Shown here in pieces: positions 51,638 to 59,750 of a DNA stretch of 64,000 nucleotides. Made by a program: the position numbers and the translations under genes. The notes beneath the pieces are model-generated. The model was not told the origin of the DNA and did no database searches. It worked only from the letters and a program-made list of their open reading frames with translations. Every line of letters starts with the position of its first letter. Position 1 is the stretch's first letter. This DNA is from JAKRSE01 sp943369295 (GTDB taxonomy: Bacteria > Armatimonadota > Fimbriimonadia > Fimbriimonadales > Fimbriimonadaceae). The DNA lies in NCBI GenBank assembly GCA_943369295.1, contig CALRMU020000001.1, positions 558,001 to 622,000 of the forward strand, given 5' to 3'.

Positions 51638-52552
51638 ATGCTTTTTAAGCTCATGACCCGCATCGTTGCGACTTGGAAAGAACCTGGCCCCGTGGCCATG
51701 AAGGCAGCAAAACCTTTGGTTGACGATGGCAGCCCTCTGCTGGATATTCTTGAAGCTGGCCTGGCCGCCTGCGAACTGGATCTTGACCTCATCGCCATCG
51801 GAGCGGGTTCAATTCCGAACACTGACGGAGAGTTGGAACTCGATGCCAGCATGATGCGCGGCGATACTCTTCAGGCCGGAGCCGTCTGCGGAGTCAGAGG
51901 CATTGTCCCCGTCATCTCTGTCGCCAGACTTGTTCTTGAGCAGACGCCTCATGTGATGCTCTGCGGTGACAACGCTCGAAGGTTTGCCATTGAGCATGGC
52001 TTCAAACCCCAGCTTCTAACCACAGGCGAAATCTACAAACGTTGGCTGGATTGGAAGGCTAGCGGGGCCCCGGTCATGCCGCTGGATCGAGATGAGTACG
52101 TCCACCATTCTGGCGACAACCCCCATGACACTGTGACCATGCTCGGAGTGCAGGGAGGCAAGACCTGCGCCGCCAGTTCCACCAGTGGAATGCCCTGGAA
52201 GATTCCTGGCCGAGTCGGTGATTCTCCCATTATCGGAGCGGGAATCTACGCAGATGATGAAGCTGGCTGTGCCGGCGCCACAGGCTGGGGTGAGGAGCTT
52301 TGGAAGGCCTGTGCCTCATTCAGGACTGTCGAGGCGATGAGGAACGGCATGAGCCCCCAGGAAGCCTGCGAAGACACGATTCGCCACATGCATCGACGCC
52401 ATCCCAACAAGTTCCGCCTGCCGTGTGTGGTCTTGGCAATGAGCCCCCAAGGTGAAGTCGGCGCTGCCTGCGGCGGTGGAGATTTTGATTTCTGGACCAT
52501 GGATGACGGCGGCGAGCCAGTTATGCATCACCGCGATCCGATGTTTGATTAA
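51638..52552 (+). CDS. N4-(beta-N-acetylglucosaminyl)-L-asparaginase (glycosylasparaginase)
   Basis: A 304-residue Ntn-hydrolase. The autoprocessing site is in HDTVTMLGVQGGKTCAASSTSG, where threonine after D becomes the nucleophile; GRVGDSPIIGAGIYADDEAG and GCAGATGWGEELWKACASF follow. It cleaves the Asn-GlcNAc bond of glycopeptides. No signal peptide is apparent. TAGAGT lies 16 bases before the ATG. An alternative start is MTRIVATWKEPG at 51653, which matches the family N terminus better. It leads the rightward run to the heptose-P adenylyltransferase. Confidence 0.87.
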   Translation: MLFKLMTRIVATWKEPGPVAMKAAKPLVDDGSPLLDILEAGLAACELDLDLIAIGAGSIPNTDGELELDASMMRGDTLQAGAVCGVRGIVPVISVARLVLEQTPHVMLCGDNARRFAIEHGFKPQLLTTGEIYKRWLDWKASGAPVMPLDRDEYVHHSGDNPHDTVTMLGVQGGKTCAASSTSGMPWKIPGRVGDSPIIGAGIYADDEAGCAGATGWGEELWKACASFRTVEAMRNGMSPQEACEDTIRHMHRRHPNKFRLPCVVLAMSPQGEVGAACGGGDFDFWTMDDGGEPVMHHRDPMFD

Positions 52553-52561
52553 GGAATCTGA

Positions 52562-52999
52562 ATGGCAGTCATCAGCTTGGCCGATAGAATCGAGGAAATC
52601 CTGGTCCAAAATGGTCGGCCCGCGCCTCTGCGCTGGCTGGCCCGCGAGGTCCAGGCTCCCGAAGGCGCAGTACATAACGCTCTAAAGCTGGATGACAGGT
52701 TTCTTGGCCTCCCCGATGGGCTTTGGACAACCAGAAACTACGGCCATCTGGTGGCCTCAATTGTTCTGGAGAGATTGGGGGGGCGAATTTTCGGCCCCAG
52801 GGATCTGAGGATTGACCTGGGCATTGCCAGAAAAGAGGTTATGCCTCTGCTCGATTGGCTTAAGGCCAAGCGGTGGGTAGAGAAGGTGGAAGAAGGCTAC
52901 CAATGGATCGGGCCAGATTCTGTGCCGAGCCTGGAAGTGTCCGGGGCCGCCAACAGAGAGGATGAAGGAGAAGACTTTGAAGCTTCTGACGAGCCTTGA
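52562..52999 (+). CDS. Winged-helix-like hypothetical protein
   Basis: A 145-residue protein with two helical wing-like segments (SLADRIEEILVQNGRPAPLRWLA and LRIDLGIARKEVMPLLDWLKAKRWVEKVEEGYQWI) in the style of winged-helix DNA-binding domains, followed by an acidic tail. It has no recognised family. The reading frame overlaps the following adenylyltransferase gene by 38 bases, implying that the two are translated together. A regulatory or nucleic-acid role is inferred from the fold only. Confidence 0.6.
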   Translation: MAVISLADRIEEILVQNGRPAPLRWLAREVQAPEGAVHNALKLDDRFLGLPDGLWTTRNYGHLVASIVLERLGGRIFGPRDLRIDLGIARKEVMPLLDWLKAKRWVEKVEEGYQWIGPDSVPSLEVSGAANREDEGEDFEASDEP

Positions 53000-53432
53000 A
53001 GAGATTGAAGAAGCCAGAAAAGGCAAGGTCGTAGTTCACACCAGCGGTGTCTTTGATATCCTGCATGCTGGCCACGTGACCATGCTCGAAAAAGCTGCCA
53101 CTTTCGGCGATCTGCTGATAGTCGGTGTGAACTCAGATGATTCAGTCCGGCGTCTTGGCAAGGGTCCAGAGAGGCCAGTCAACCCTCTCGAAGATCGCAT
53201 GAAGGTCATAGGTGCCCTGCGCTGTGTAGCCGGTGTTTTGAGCTTCAGCGAAGACACTCCAAAGGAGTTGTTGGAAGCTCTGCGGCCTGATGTTCACGTA
53301 AAAGGGGGCGACTACATCGCCGAAAACCTTCCTGAATATCCGGCTGTTGTGGCTGGCGGAGGCAGAGTGGAGATTGTCCAGCTCTTGGAAGGAAGGTCTA
53401 CGACCTCCATTCTCAAGCGGGCGAAGGGCTAG
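52962..53432 (+). CDS. D-glycero-beta-D-manno-heptose 1-phosphate adenylyltransferase-like protein
   Basis: A 156-residue nucleotidyltransferase of the RfaE/HldE C-terminal type. VVHTSGVFDILHAGHVTMLEKA contains the H-x-G-H motif; LLIVGVNSDDSVRRLGKGPERPVNP and LEDRMKVIGALRCVAGVLSF are family-specific; LEGRSTTSILKRAKG ends it with a STT-x-x-I-motif. It activates heptose phosphate with ATP for lipopolysaccharide or S-layer glycan. The kinase half (HldE N domain) is not in the window. It overlaps the preceding gene by 38 bases. Confidence 0.88.
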   Translation: MKEKTLKLLTSLEEIEEARKGKVVVHTSGVFDILHAGHVTMLEKAATFGDLLIVGVNSDDSVRRLGKGPERPVNPLEDRMKVIGALRCVAGVLSFSEDTPKELLEALRPDVHVKGGDYIAENLPEYPAVVAGGGRVEIVQLLEGRSTTSILKRAKG

Positions 53433-53511
53433 CGGCTAAGGCTTCAGGCTCAAAATCTGGGCCTATCCCGGATTTCAGCCGCCCGGTCCCCCACTGGGGT
53501 TCGGCCTGTGC

Positions 53512-53517
53512 TAGACT
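53512..53517 (+). promoter_or_regulatory. Putative -10 box of tRNA-Pro
   Basis: TAGACT ends 10 bases before the tRNA 5-prime end, the same hexamer as before ruvA and sdhA. Confidence 0.4.
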
Positions 53518-53527
53518 TTTAGATCGT

Positions 53528-53603
53528 CGGGGCGTGGCGCAGTTGGTAGCGCGCTGCTCTGGGGGGGCAGAGGCCGTGAGTTCGAGTCTCACCGCTCCGA
53601 CCA
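53528..53603 (+). tRNA. tRNA-Pro (anticodon GGG)
   Basis: All arms can be drawn. Acceptor CGGGGCG/CGCTCCG (one G-T pair), D arm GCGC/GCGC with AGTTGGTA loop, anticodon stem CTGCT/GGCAG with loop C-T-GGG-G-G, anticodon 53561-53563, T arm GTGAG/CTCAC with TTCGAGT loop. C1-G72 is typical of proline tRNA. CCA is encoded (53601-53603). Confidence 0.95.
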
Positions 53604-53624
53604 AATTTTCCCCCTCCCACCTTT

Positions 53625-54254
53625 TCAGTCCTTAGCTGACTGCTCGGCTTCATCAGCCTCTCGTTTGATCTGCCAGGCGCCAAGCCTCTTGGCTTCCACC
53701 AGCTCCGGATCATCAAACTCAACCATGATCTCTTCCGGGTCAACATCCTGAACGGAAGTCACTTCTTCGTCAGGCTCGTAGCCGCTTTCCATATCAGGAG
53801 TCCAGTTGGCCTTGGGTGTCGAAGAGAGAAGGGCTCCCAAAACTCCATGGACGAAGCTGTGAGAATCGCGGCCGCCGTACTTCTTGGCCATCCTGACCCA
53901 GACTGTGATCGTGACCTTGGGGGGGATTCCGGACTCTGTAAAGAGTTCAGCCAGACCGCACCAGAGGCAGACGTGATCAATGATCGCAAGTCGATCCAGC
54001 CCCCAGTTTCTGTGGAGCTTGGGCTCAATCAGGGCATCCCATTCGCCGCTTCGCTTTAGAGCGGCTGCCGCCAATCGCGAGGCGAACTCCTCAGATGATT
54101 CGTGCAGAGTCCATTCCGCCAGGCAGGCTTCAAGGGCTTCCTGAATCGACAGACCCCCAGCCGCTGCTGCGTAAACAGCCTGGAGAGCCACTTCTCTCGC
54201 CGCATGGCGGCTTCGAATCAGACCCTCTTCTGGAGCCTGCCCTTCGTCGATCAA
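53625..54254 (-). CDS. nusB: Transcription antitermination factor NusB-like, C-terminally extended
   Basis: A 209-residue protein. The first 145 residues match the all-helical NusB fold: HAAREVALQAVYAAAAGGLS, then DALIEPKLHRNWGLDRLAIIDHVCLWCGLAEL and the late FVHGVLGALL region. NusB binds boxA RNA with S10 in rRNA antitermination. About 65 extra C-terminal residues are strongly acidic, with (EEVTSVQDVDPEEIMVEFDDPE) a low-complexity tail. The start overlaps the accC stop by 4 bases. Confidence 0.85.
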   Translation of the reverse strand: MIDEGQAPEEGLIRSRHAAREVALQAVYAAAAGGLSIQEALEACLAEWTLHESSEEFASRLAAAALKRSGEWDALIEPKLHRNWGLDRLAIIDHVCLWCGLAELFTESGIPPKVTITVWVRMAKKYGGRDSHSFVHGVLGALLSSTPKANWTPDMESGYEPDEEVTSVQDVDPEEIMVEFDDPELVEAKRLGAWQIKREADEAEQSAKD

Positions 54255-55609
54255 GGCATCACCGATTCTTCTAGGAACTGGCCCACGAAGGAAGTGCTGA
54301 TGTCATTGGCCATGTAGGCAGGGTGGGCGACCAGACGGCGAAGGAATTCGATGTTGGTCTTGATTCCTTCGACATGAAACTCATCTAGAGCGCATTGAAG
54401 CCTTCGAACAGCGGTCGGCCTGTCAGCTCCCCAGACAATCAGCTTGGCGATCATGGGGTCGTAGAAGGGAGTGATGTCGAAGCCAGCGTAGACGTGGGTG
54501 TCCATCCTTACATGACCAAAGCCAGGGGCATCCCATCGCGTGATCTTGCCCGTCGAAGGTGCAAAATCCTTGTCGGGGTCCTGAGCTGTGATTCTGGCTT
54601 CGATCGCATGGCCCCGAAGGTTCAGATCTTCCTGGTCAAAGGGAAGAGGCTCGCCAGCAGCAATCCTAATCTGCCATTGAACCAAGTCCAGACCCGTGAC
54701 AAGCTCGGTCACAGGGTGTTCGACCTGGATTCTGGTGTTCATTTCTAGGAAGTAAAAGTCGCCGCTCTGATCCAAAAGAAACTCGACCGTGCCTGCGTTG
54801 GTATAGCCAACCGACATGGCGACTCGAATCGCCGCTTCGCCCATTTCGCGCCTGAGTTCCGGACTCAGGACGCTGCAGGGCGCTTCTTCGACAATCTTCT
54901 GGTGGCGCAGGTTCTGGACGCTGCACTCTCTTTCACCAAGGTAGAGGCCCTTGCCGTGTTCGTCAGCGAGGATCTGAATTTCGACGTGTCGAGGCTCGAC
55001 AACGCACTTCTCAACAAGGAGGTCACCGAGTCCGAAGCTGGCCTGAGCTTCTGCCTGGCAGGTCTTCCAGAGTCGGCAGAGTTCGGTCTCATCGTTGACC
55101 CTGCGAATGCCTCTGCCGCCGCCACCCGCAACCGCTTTCAGCAGAACCGGGTAGCCGATTTTCTCCGCGATCCGGCAGGCTTCTTCTTGGGTTCCGACTT
55201 CGCCCTCGCTGCCAGGAACGACTGGGCACTTAGCCGCGATGGCAGCCTGCTTGGCCAGGGCCTTGTCGCCCATCGACTGCATGGCCGAATCGGTGGGGCC
55301 AATGAACTTGAGCCCGACAGACTCCAGCGCTTTGACGAAAGGAGCCCTTTCGGAGAAGTAGCCGTAGCCAGGGTGAACTGCCTGAGCGCCAGAGATCTCG
55401 CAGGCCATCAAAACGTTGGCCAGGTTGAGATAGGAATCTGTGTTTGAAGCGGCCCCAACGCAGATGGCTTTATTGGCCATCGCTACGTGGCGTGAATCCT
55501 TGTCGGCCTGGCTGTAGATCGCCACTGTTTCGATGCCCATTTCGTGGCAGGCGCGAATCACGCGGCAGGCAATTTCGCCTCTATTGGCAATGAGAATACG
55601 GTCGAACAT
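54251..55609 (-). CDS. accC: Biotin carboxylase subunit of acetyl-CoA carboxylase
   Basis: A 452-residue ATP-grasp enzyme that carboxylates the biotin of BCCP. MFDRILIANRGEIACRVIRAC opens it; HPGYGYFSERAPF, LLKAVAGGGGRGIRRVN (glycine-rich ATP loop), LEMNTRIQVEHPVTELVTGLDLV (the E-M-N-x-R-x-Q-V-E-H core) and the late FYDPMIAKLIVWG are diagnostic of AccC. Length is standard. It lies 19 bases after the small membrane gene and overlaps nusB by 4 bases. Confidence 0.95.
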   Translation of the reverse strand: MFDRILIANRGEIACRVIRACHEMGIETVAIYSQADKDSRHVAMANKAICVGAASNTDSYLNLANVLMACEISGAQAVHPGYGYFSERAPFVKALESVGLKFIGPTDSAMQSMGDKALAKQAAIAAKCPVVPGSEGEVGTQEEACRIAEKIGYPVLLKAVAGGGGRGIRRVNDETELCRLWKTCQAEAQASFGLGDLLVEKCVVEPRHVEIQILADEHGKGLYLGERECSVQNLRHQKIVEEAPCSVLSPELRREMGEAAIRVAMSVGYTNAGTVEFLLDQSGDFYFLEMNTRIQVEHPVTELVTGLDLVQWQIRIAAGEPLPFDQEDLNLRGHAIEARITAQDPDKDFAPSTGKITRWDAPGFGHVRMDTHVYAGFDITPFYDPMIAKLIVWGADRPTAVRRLQCALDEFHVEGIKTNIEFLRRLVAHPAYMANDISTSFVGQFLEESVMP

Positions 55610-55627
55610 GATGTCAAAAAGGTGGGC

Positions 55628-56029
55628 TTAGTAAGACCCGTGGCCGGGGTGGGGGCAGGAGACCTGACCGGTTGCTGGATCGTAGGTGTAGGGTTCTTTG
55701 CCAATGGGGCAGCGCAGAAAGTCTGAGCTAAGCTTGGTCTCAGCCAGGCTGGCAGGAGGCGTGTTCTCAACCGGATCGGTGGCGATCTGAATGGACTGCC
55801 TTGTCTGGCCCAGGTTGGATTTACAGGCTTCATCCTTGGCTTCGTAGGCAACTCTTCCCACCATCGTCGTGCCCTTGCCGTCTTCGCGAGGAGCAGGGGT
55901 GCTGCCGGTCAATGATCCGCCGCCAGGGAGCTTGCCGCCCATGACAAAAACGAGGACGAACACGAGCCCAAGAACTCCCGCCACCAAGACTCCGATCATA
56001 GCTCGGCCAGACTGCATTGAATTTTTCAT
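55628..56029 (-). CDS. Small membrane protein between accB and accC
   Basis: A 133-residue protein with one N-terminal helix (AMIGVLVAGVLGLVFVLVFVMGG) and a short exposed domain carrying CKSNLGQTRQSIQIATDPVEN and CPIGKEPYTYDPATGQVSCPHPGHG. The N-terminal part of the domain resembles a degenerate prepilin-like or DUF-type segment; the C-x-x-G/CPHPGHG part could bind metal. No family assigned. It overlaps the accB-like gene by 4 bases, an unusual insertion between the two ACC subunit genes. Confidence 0.6.
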   Translation of the reverse strand: MKNSMQSGRAMIGVLVAGVLGLVFVLVFVMGGKLPGGGSLTGSTPAPREDGKGTTMVGRVAYEAKDEACKSNLGQTRQSIQIATDPVENTPPASLAETKLSSDFLRCPIGKEPYTYDPATGQVSCPHPGHGSY

Positions 56030-56421
56030 TCTTCCACCCAGGCCAGGGTCTGGCCAAATTCCACAGGGTCTCCGGCATTGACGGCAAGCTCAACCAGCTT
56101 TCCGGTCAAGGGAGATTTAATCTCATTGCTGAGTCCGAGGGCGGTCACTTCTCCCAGGCTCTTGCCCGACTCAACCGCACCATCCTGCTGCCAGGCCGGA
56201 CCGGGCTTAAAATAGCCAACTACGGGGGCATTCACTGCCTTGCGGACCGGGCCGGCCGGAAGAGCCTCTGCGGCTGAATAGTCTTCTTCCTCTTCGTCCC
56301 AATCCGATGACAAACGAGCCTTAAAGGTCTCGTCTCCTTTGGTCAGCTTGACTTCGGGGAGGCCGAGCCGACGGGCGGTAGACAGGGCATGCCGCACCTC
56401 CTCCAGGCTGAGTTCACTCAT
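56026..56421 (-). CDS. BCCP-like protein lacking the biotinyl lysine
   Basis: A 131-residue AccB homologue from MSELSLEEVRHA. The C-terminal half is the biotinyl fold (VVGYFKPGPAWQQDGAVESGKSLG, then SPLTGKLVELAVNAGDPVEFGQTLAWVEE). The target segment, E-A-M-K-M-M-N in true BCCPs, reads T-A-L-G-L-S-N, with Gly96 in place of the biotin-accepting lysine; the DNA confirms this. The operon with accC argues that it still belongs to the carboxylase, perhaps as a non-biotinylated partner like plant BADC proteins. A functional BCCP must be encoded elsewhere. It lies at the head of the leftward operon. Confidence 0.82.
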   Translation of the reverse strand: MSELSLEEVRHALSTARRLGLPEVKLTKGDETFKARLSSDWDEEEEDYSAAEALPAGPVRKAVNAPVVGYFKPGPAWQQDGAVESGKSLGEVTALGLSNEIKSPLTGKLVELAVNAGDPVEFGQTLAWVEE

Positions 56422-56428
56422 TTGGCAC

Positions 56429-56437
56429 ATTCTACCA
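56429..56437 (-). promoter_or_regulatory. Extended -10 box of the accB-like operon
   Basis: TGGTAGAAT on the minus strand ends 7 bases before the ATG at 56421, consistent with a leaderless operon transcript and with that start. Confidence 0.45.
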
Positions 56438-56701
56438 AAGGGGTCCAAATTCGATAAGGGAGAAGCGTCTCAAGCTGCCTAGGGCTCATGACTGTCCATC
56501 AGCGGCATCGTGCCTGTCCAAGTCTAAAAGCCTCAATCCAAATCCGGCCGGACACAGTGCTTTCACCTTGATTAAGAAGATTTTTCACCAAGACTTCGCT
56601 TGACTGCTGCAAATGACAGGCCGTCCTTAGGTGCTTTGTGGAAGCAGTTACTCATCTTCCTTTTTCGCAGGGGTGTGAAAGGGGTTGCTACTGGAGGGTA
56701 G

Positions 56702-57328
56702 ATGAGCGAGACACTGTGCCTTAACCTGCTTCAGCTTTCAGCTGTACAGGAACTAGCAAATATCGGTTTAGGCCGGGCCGCAATGGCTCTCGGCGAAATG
56801 ACTGGCCAAACCTACACTCTGGGAATTCCCAATGTGCAGGAAGTTGGCCTGGAAGCCGTGCCTGGACTGCTGAACGACGGTGAAACTCTCTACGCTGCCG
56901 CTTACACCCCTGCCGTAGGAGACCTCAACGGGCATCTGGCTTTCCTTTTCGATTGGGCGAGTGTTCAGCAGCTCTGCACGCTTCTGGTGGGCGCGGCCCC
57001 AGAGAACTACGAAGATGTTTCGGAACTGCACCTGTCCGTGATCTCCGAGATCGGAAACATTCTAAACGGGAGCTTTCTTAACGCCATCTGCGAAATGACC
57101 GGAATCACCGTCCATCTTCAGCCTCCCATGGCCTGCATCGACTATGGAATCTCGATCCTCTCGTCAATTGCAGTTGAGGCGGAACTCACCAATGCCATGG
57201 CATTGAGTGTTGATACAGGCCTTGAATCGATTGGCGACATTCAGCTGAAGGGTTCGTTCCTACTGATTCCAGGCGAGGGTGGACTCAGCGGGCTCTTCGC
57301 AGCCCTTGGACTGGAGGCGGCTGCGTGA
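56702..57328 (+). CDS. cheC: CheC-type CheY-phosphate phosphatase
   Basis: A 208-residue chemotaxis protein. Both phosphatase signatures are present, LSAVQELANIGLGRA and LSVISEIGNILNGSFLNAI (E-x-x-N each), the D/S-x-x-x-E-x-x-N-x-x-G pattern of CheC. It dephosphorylates CheY and can bind CheD. A GGAGGG Shine-Dalgarno lies about 5 bases before the ATG. It leads the seven-gene che operon and overlaps cheD by 4 bases. Confidence 0.9.
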   Translation: MSETLCLNLLQLSAVQELANIGLGRAAMALGEMTGQTYTLGIPNVQEVGLEAVPGLLNDGETLYAAAYTPAVGDLNGHLAFLFDWASVQQLCTLLVGAAPENYEDVSELHLSVISEIGNILNGSFLNAICEMTGITVHLQPPMACIDYGISILSSIAVEAELTNAMALSVDTGLESIGDIQLKGSFLLIPGEGGLSGLFAALGLEAAA

Positions 57329-57828
57329 CCCAGAAAATGATCCCCGTCGGCATGGCCGAACTGAAAATTGGCCGTTCGGGAGAAGTTCTCTCCGCTCTCG
57401 GGCTGGGCAGCTGCATCGGACTCGCCGCCTACTGCCGCAGAACGAAAATCGGAGGGATGGTTCACATCATGCTTCCCGCTGCTTTTCCCGGTCAGCCGGT
57501 TGAAAAGCCCGGAAAGTTTGCCGACACAGGTGTCCCTGCTCTGCTTGATGCAATGAAACGCTCGGGAGCAGGCTCTAATCTCACTTTTGCTTACTGCGGC
57601 GGCGCACAAGTTTTTGCCGGTGGCGGCAAATCTGGTCTGGACATTGGGGCCAGAAACTCTGAAGCTGTAGCCTCTCTTCTCCAGAAAAATGGGGCTCGAA
57701 TCACTGCCATGGAGGTAGGTGGGACTGAGGGTCGAACGATGACCTTTGATCCTGAGACCGGAATCGTGACTGTCCGGTCGGTGCGAGGCGGAACCAAGAA
57801 CCTCTGCGTTCTTGGCGGGAACCTCTAG
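57325..57828 (+). CDS. cheD: Chemoreceptor glutamine deamidase CheD
   Basis: A 167-residue protein. GLGSCIGLAAYCRRTKIGGMVHIMLP contains the catalytic Cys and His (G-S-C and H-I-M-L-P) of CheD, and AYCGGAQVFAGG with GARNSEAV fits the rest of the fold. CheD deamidates receptor glutamines and is controlled by binding CheC. The start is GTG in the overlap with the cheC stop. No receptor gene is in the window. Confidence 0.9.
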   Translation: MTQKMIPVGMAELKIGRSGEVLSALGLGSCIGLAAYCRRTKIGGMVHIMLPAAFPGQPVEKPGKFADTGVPALLDAMKRSGAGSNLTFAYCGGAQVFAGGGKSGLDIGARNSEAVASLLQKNGARITAMEVGGTEGRTMTFDPETGIVTVRSVRGGTKNLCVLGGNL

Positions 57829-57840
57829 TTTAGGACGAAC

Positions 57841-58698
57841 ATGCTTGCACTTGATTCAATTGTTAAACAGACATCCGATCTGCCGGTTTTCTCAACCGCA
57901 GTGCAGGAAGTCATTCGAATCGCCGACGATGAATCAACTTCGGCTATCGATGTGGGAAGAGCTCTTCAGGGAGACCCGGCGTTAGCTGCCAAGATTCTGC
58001 GATTGGCAAATTCAAGCTGGTTTGGCTTGACCAGAAGCATTGAATCACTTGATCAAGCTGTCGTTCTCTTAGGCAGGAAAGGAATTCGCAGCCTTGCCAT
58101 TGCGGCATCCAGCTATGCATGGCTTTCTCGCGATCTGCCCGGCTGGAGCCTGGGGCCAAAGCAGCTTTGGCTTCACTCTTCTTCAGCCGCCCTCGCTGCC
58201 AATCTTCTGGCAAGAAGGTCGCGCCTTACCGAGCCAGACCTTGCCCTGACTGCAGGTCTTCTGCATGACATTGGAATGGTTGCCTTGAGCATGAGTCTGG
58301 AAAGCAAGACCAAGGCTATCAAAGCTTATGCTCAAAGAGAGAAGCTGACCTTCCCGAAAGTCGAGCAGAAGGTTTTAGGCTTTGATCATTGCCAAGTCGG
58401 GGCTGAACTGGCGGGATCATGGGGAATCCCTGACCGCGTTGTTGAGGCTATTCGCTGGCACCATGAGCCCCAGAAGGCTGAAGAAGGTTTCTGTCTCGCT
58501 GCAACGATCCATAGCGGCATCCATTTGGCCGATGAGCTTGGCTACGGCCTCACTTCCTGTGGATTCTCCTTCGAACCAGATCCAGTTGCCCTAAAAGCAG
58601 TTGGATTAAATGTGAAGGTCAAGCGCGAGCTTGCCGATACTTTGAAGAGGGAGATGGATGAGTATCAGCGACTTTTCTCAGGAGGACCGGACGCATGA
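57841..58698 (+). CDS. HDOD domain protein
   Basis: A 285-residue protein built of an HDOD domain (LPVFSTAVQEVIRIADDESTSA, then VGRALQGDPALAAKILRLANSSWFG, LDQAVVLLGRKGIRSLAI). LLHDIGMVALS keeps an HD pair and IRWHHEP a HH pair, more than typical HDOD proteins retain, so a hydrolase role is conceivable. HDOD proteins commonly act in signalling and are found near chemotaxis genes. It lies between cheD and cheB with an ATGA overlap to cheB, so it is part of the operon. Confidence 0.85.
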   Translation: MLALDSIVKQTSDLPVFSTAVQEVIRIADDESTSAIDVGRALQGDPALAAKILRLANSSWFGLTRSIESLDQAVVLLGRKGIRSLAIAASSYAWLSRDLPGWSLGPKQLWLHSSSAALAANLLARRSRLTEPDLALTAGLLHDIGMVALSMSLESKTKAIKAYAQREKLTFPKVEQKVLGFDHCQVGAELAGSWGIPDRVVEAIRWHHEPQKAEEGFCLAATIHSGIHLADELGYGLTSCGFSFEPDPVALKAVGLNVKVKRELADTLKREMDEYQRLFSGGPDA

Positions 58699-59750
58699 AG
58701 CATAGGGTGTTGATCGTCGATGATTCTCCCTTTGTCCGCCGCCTGATTAAGGATTGGCTGGACGCATCACCAGAATTCGAAGTTGTCGGAACTGCCAAGA
58801 ATGGCGCCGAGGGCGTCAGCATGGCAGCGGCTCTACGACCAGACCTTGTCACGTTGGATGTCGAGATGCCAGAGATGAACGGCATCGATGCCCTCAAGGG
58901 AATCATGGCGAAGGCTCCATGCCCTGTCGTGATGGTTAGTTCTGTCACCAAGCAGGGTGCGGCTTACACCATTCAGGCTCTTGAGCTTGGGGCGGTTGAT
59001 TTTGTGACCAAGCCAGATGGCCCTTCCTCGCTGCACCTGGTTCACGCGAAGGATGAGCTTTTGGGCAAGTGCCGAGCCGCCGTCCATGTGAAGAAGGCAA
59101 GCCTCAGGCCAAGTTCTGCGCCTGTTCAAAGGCATATTGTCAAATCACACCTGGTCCCTAGCTCTTCTTCAACAGACAAGGTTGTGGTTATTGCCTCGTC
59201 AACGGGTGGACCGAGAGCCTTGACGGCTCTCTTTCAGGGCCTTCCCAAGGGTTTTCCTGCCCCGATGCTGATCGTTCAGCACATGCCCGTGGGGTTCACA
59301 GAAAGTTTTGCAAAGCGCCTTGATCAGATCGGAACTGTTCCAGTCAAGGAAGCTGTGGACGGGGACAGGATTGTGCCTGGTCTGGCTTTGCTTTGTCGCG
59401 GAGGAGTTCACATGGAAGTAACAGATCACGGAACGATCCGCTTTAACGACGCTCCATCGCTGCATGGAGTCAAACCGTCGGCCGACTACCTTTTTAAGTC
59501 AGCAGCCAAAGTTTACGGATCACGCTGCCTGGGAGTCGTTTTGACCGGCATGGGCAGGGATGGTGCGGCGGGAGCAAAAATGATCAGCGACGCCAAAGGA
59601 TTGGTACTGGCCGAATCGGAAGAATCGGCTGTCATTTACGGAATGCCGAAAGCTGCCTGCGAAGCAGGAGCAGTAGACGAGCAGTTCCCAATCGAGCAGA
59701 TGGCTAGCGCCATCGTCTCATGCCTGGCAAGGAGGCACCGTGCAGCCTAA
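58695..59750 (+). CDS. cheB: Chemotaxis receptor methylesterase CheB
   Basis: A 351-residue response regulator. The N-terminal receiver has DD at 9-10, phospho-acceptor D55 in TLDVEMPEMNG, SS near 81 and K near 107 (FVTKPDG). The C-terminal methylesterase shows VVIASSTGGPRALTALF (Ser), IVQHMPVGFTESFAKRLD (His) and LTGMGRDGAAG (Asp), a complete triad. It demethylates or deamidates chemoreceptors. It overlaps cheR by 11 bases. Confidence 0.94.
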   Translation: MKHRVLIVDDSPFVRRLIKDWLDASPEFEVVGTAKNGAEGVSMAAALRPDLVTLDVEMPEMNGIDALKGIMAKAPCPVVMVSSVTKQGAAYTIQALELGAVDFVTKPDGPSSLHLVHAKDELLGKCRAAVHVKKASLRPSSAPVQRHIVKSHLVPSSSSTDKVVVIASSTGGPRALTALFQGLPKGFPAPMLIVQHMPVGFTESFAKRLDQIGTVPVKEAVDGDRIVPGLALLCRGGVHMEVTDHGTIRFNDAPSLHGVKPSADYLFKSAAKVYGSRCLGVVLTGMGRDGAAGAKMISDAKGLVLAESEESAVIYGMPKAACEAGAVDEQFPIEQMASAIVSCLARRHRAA

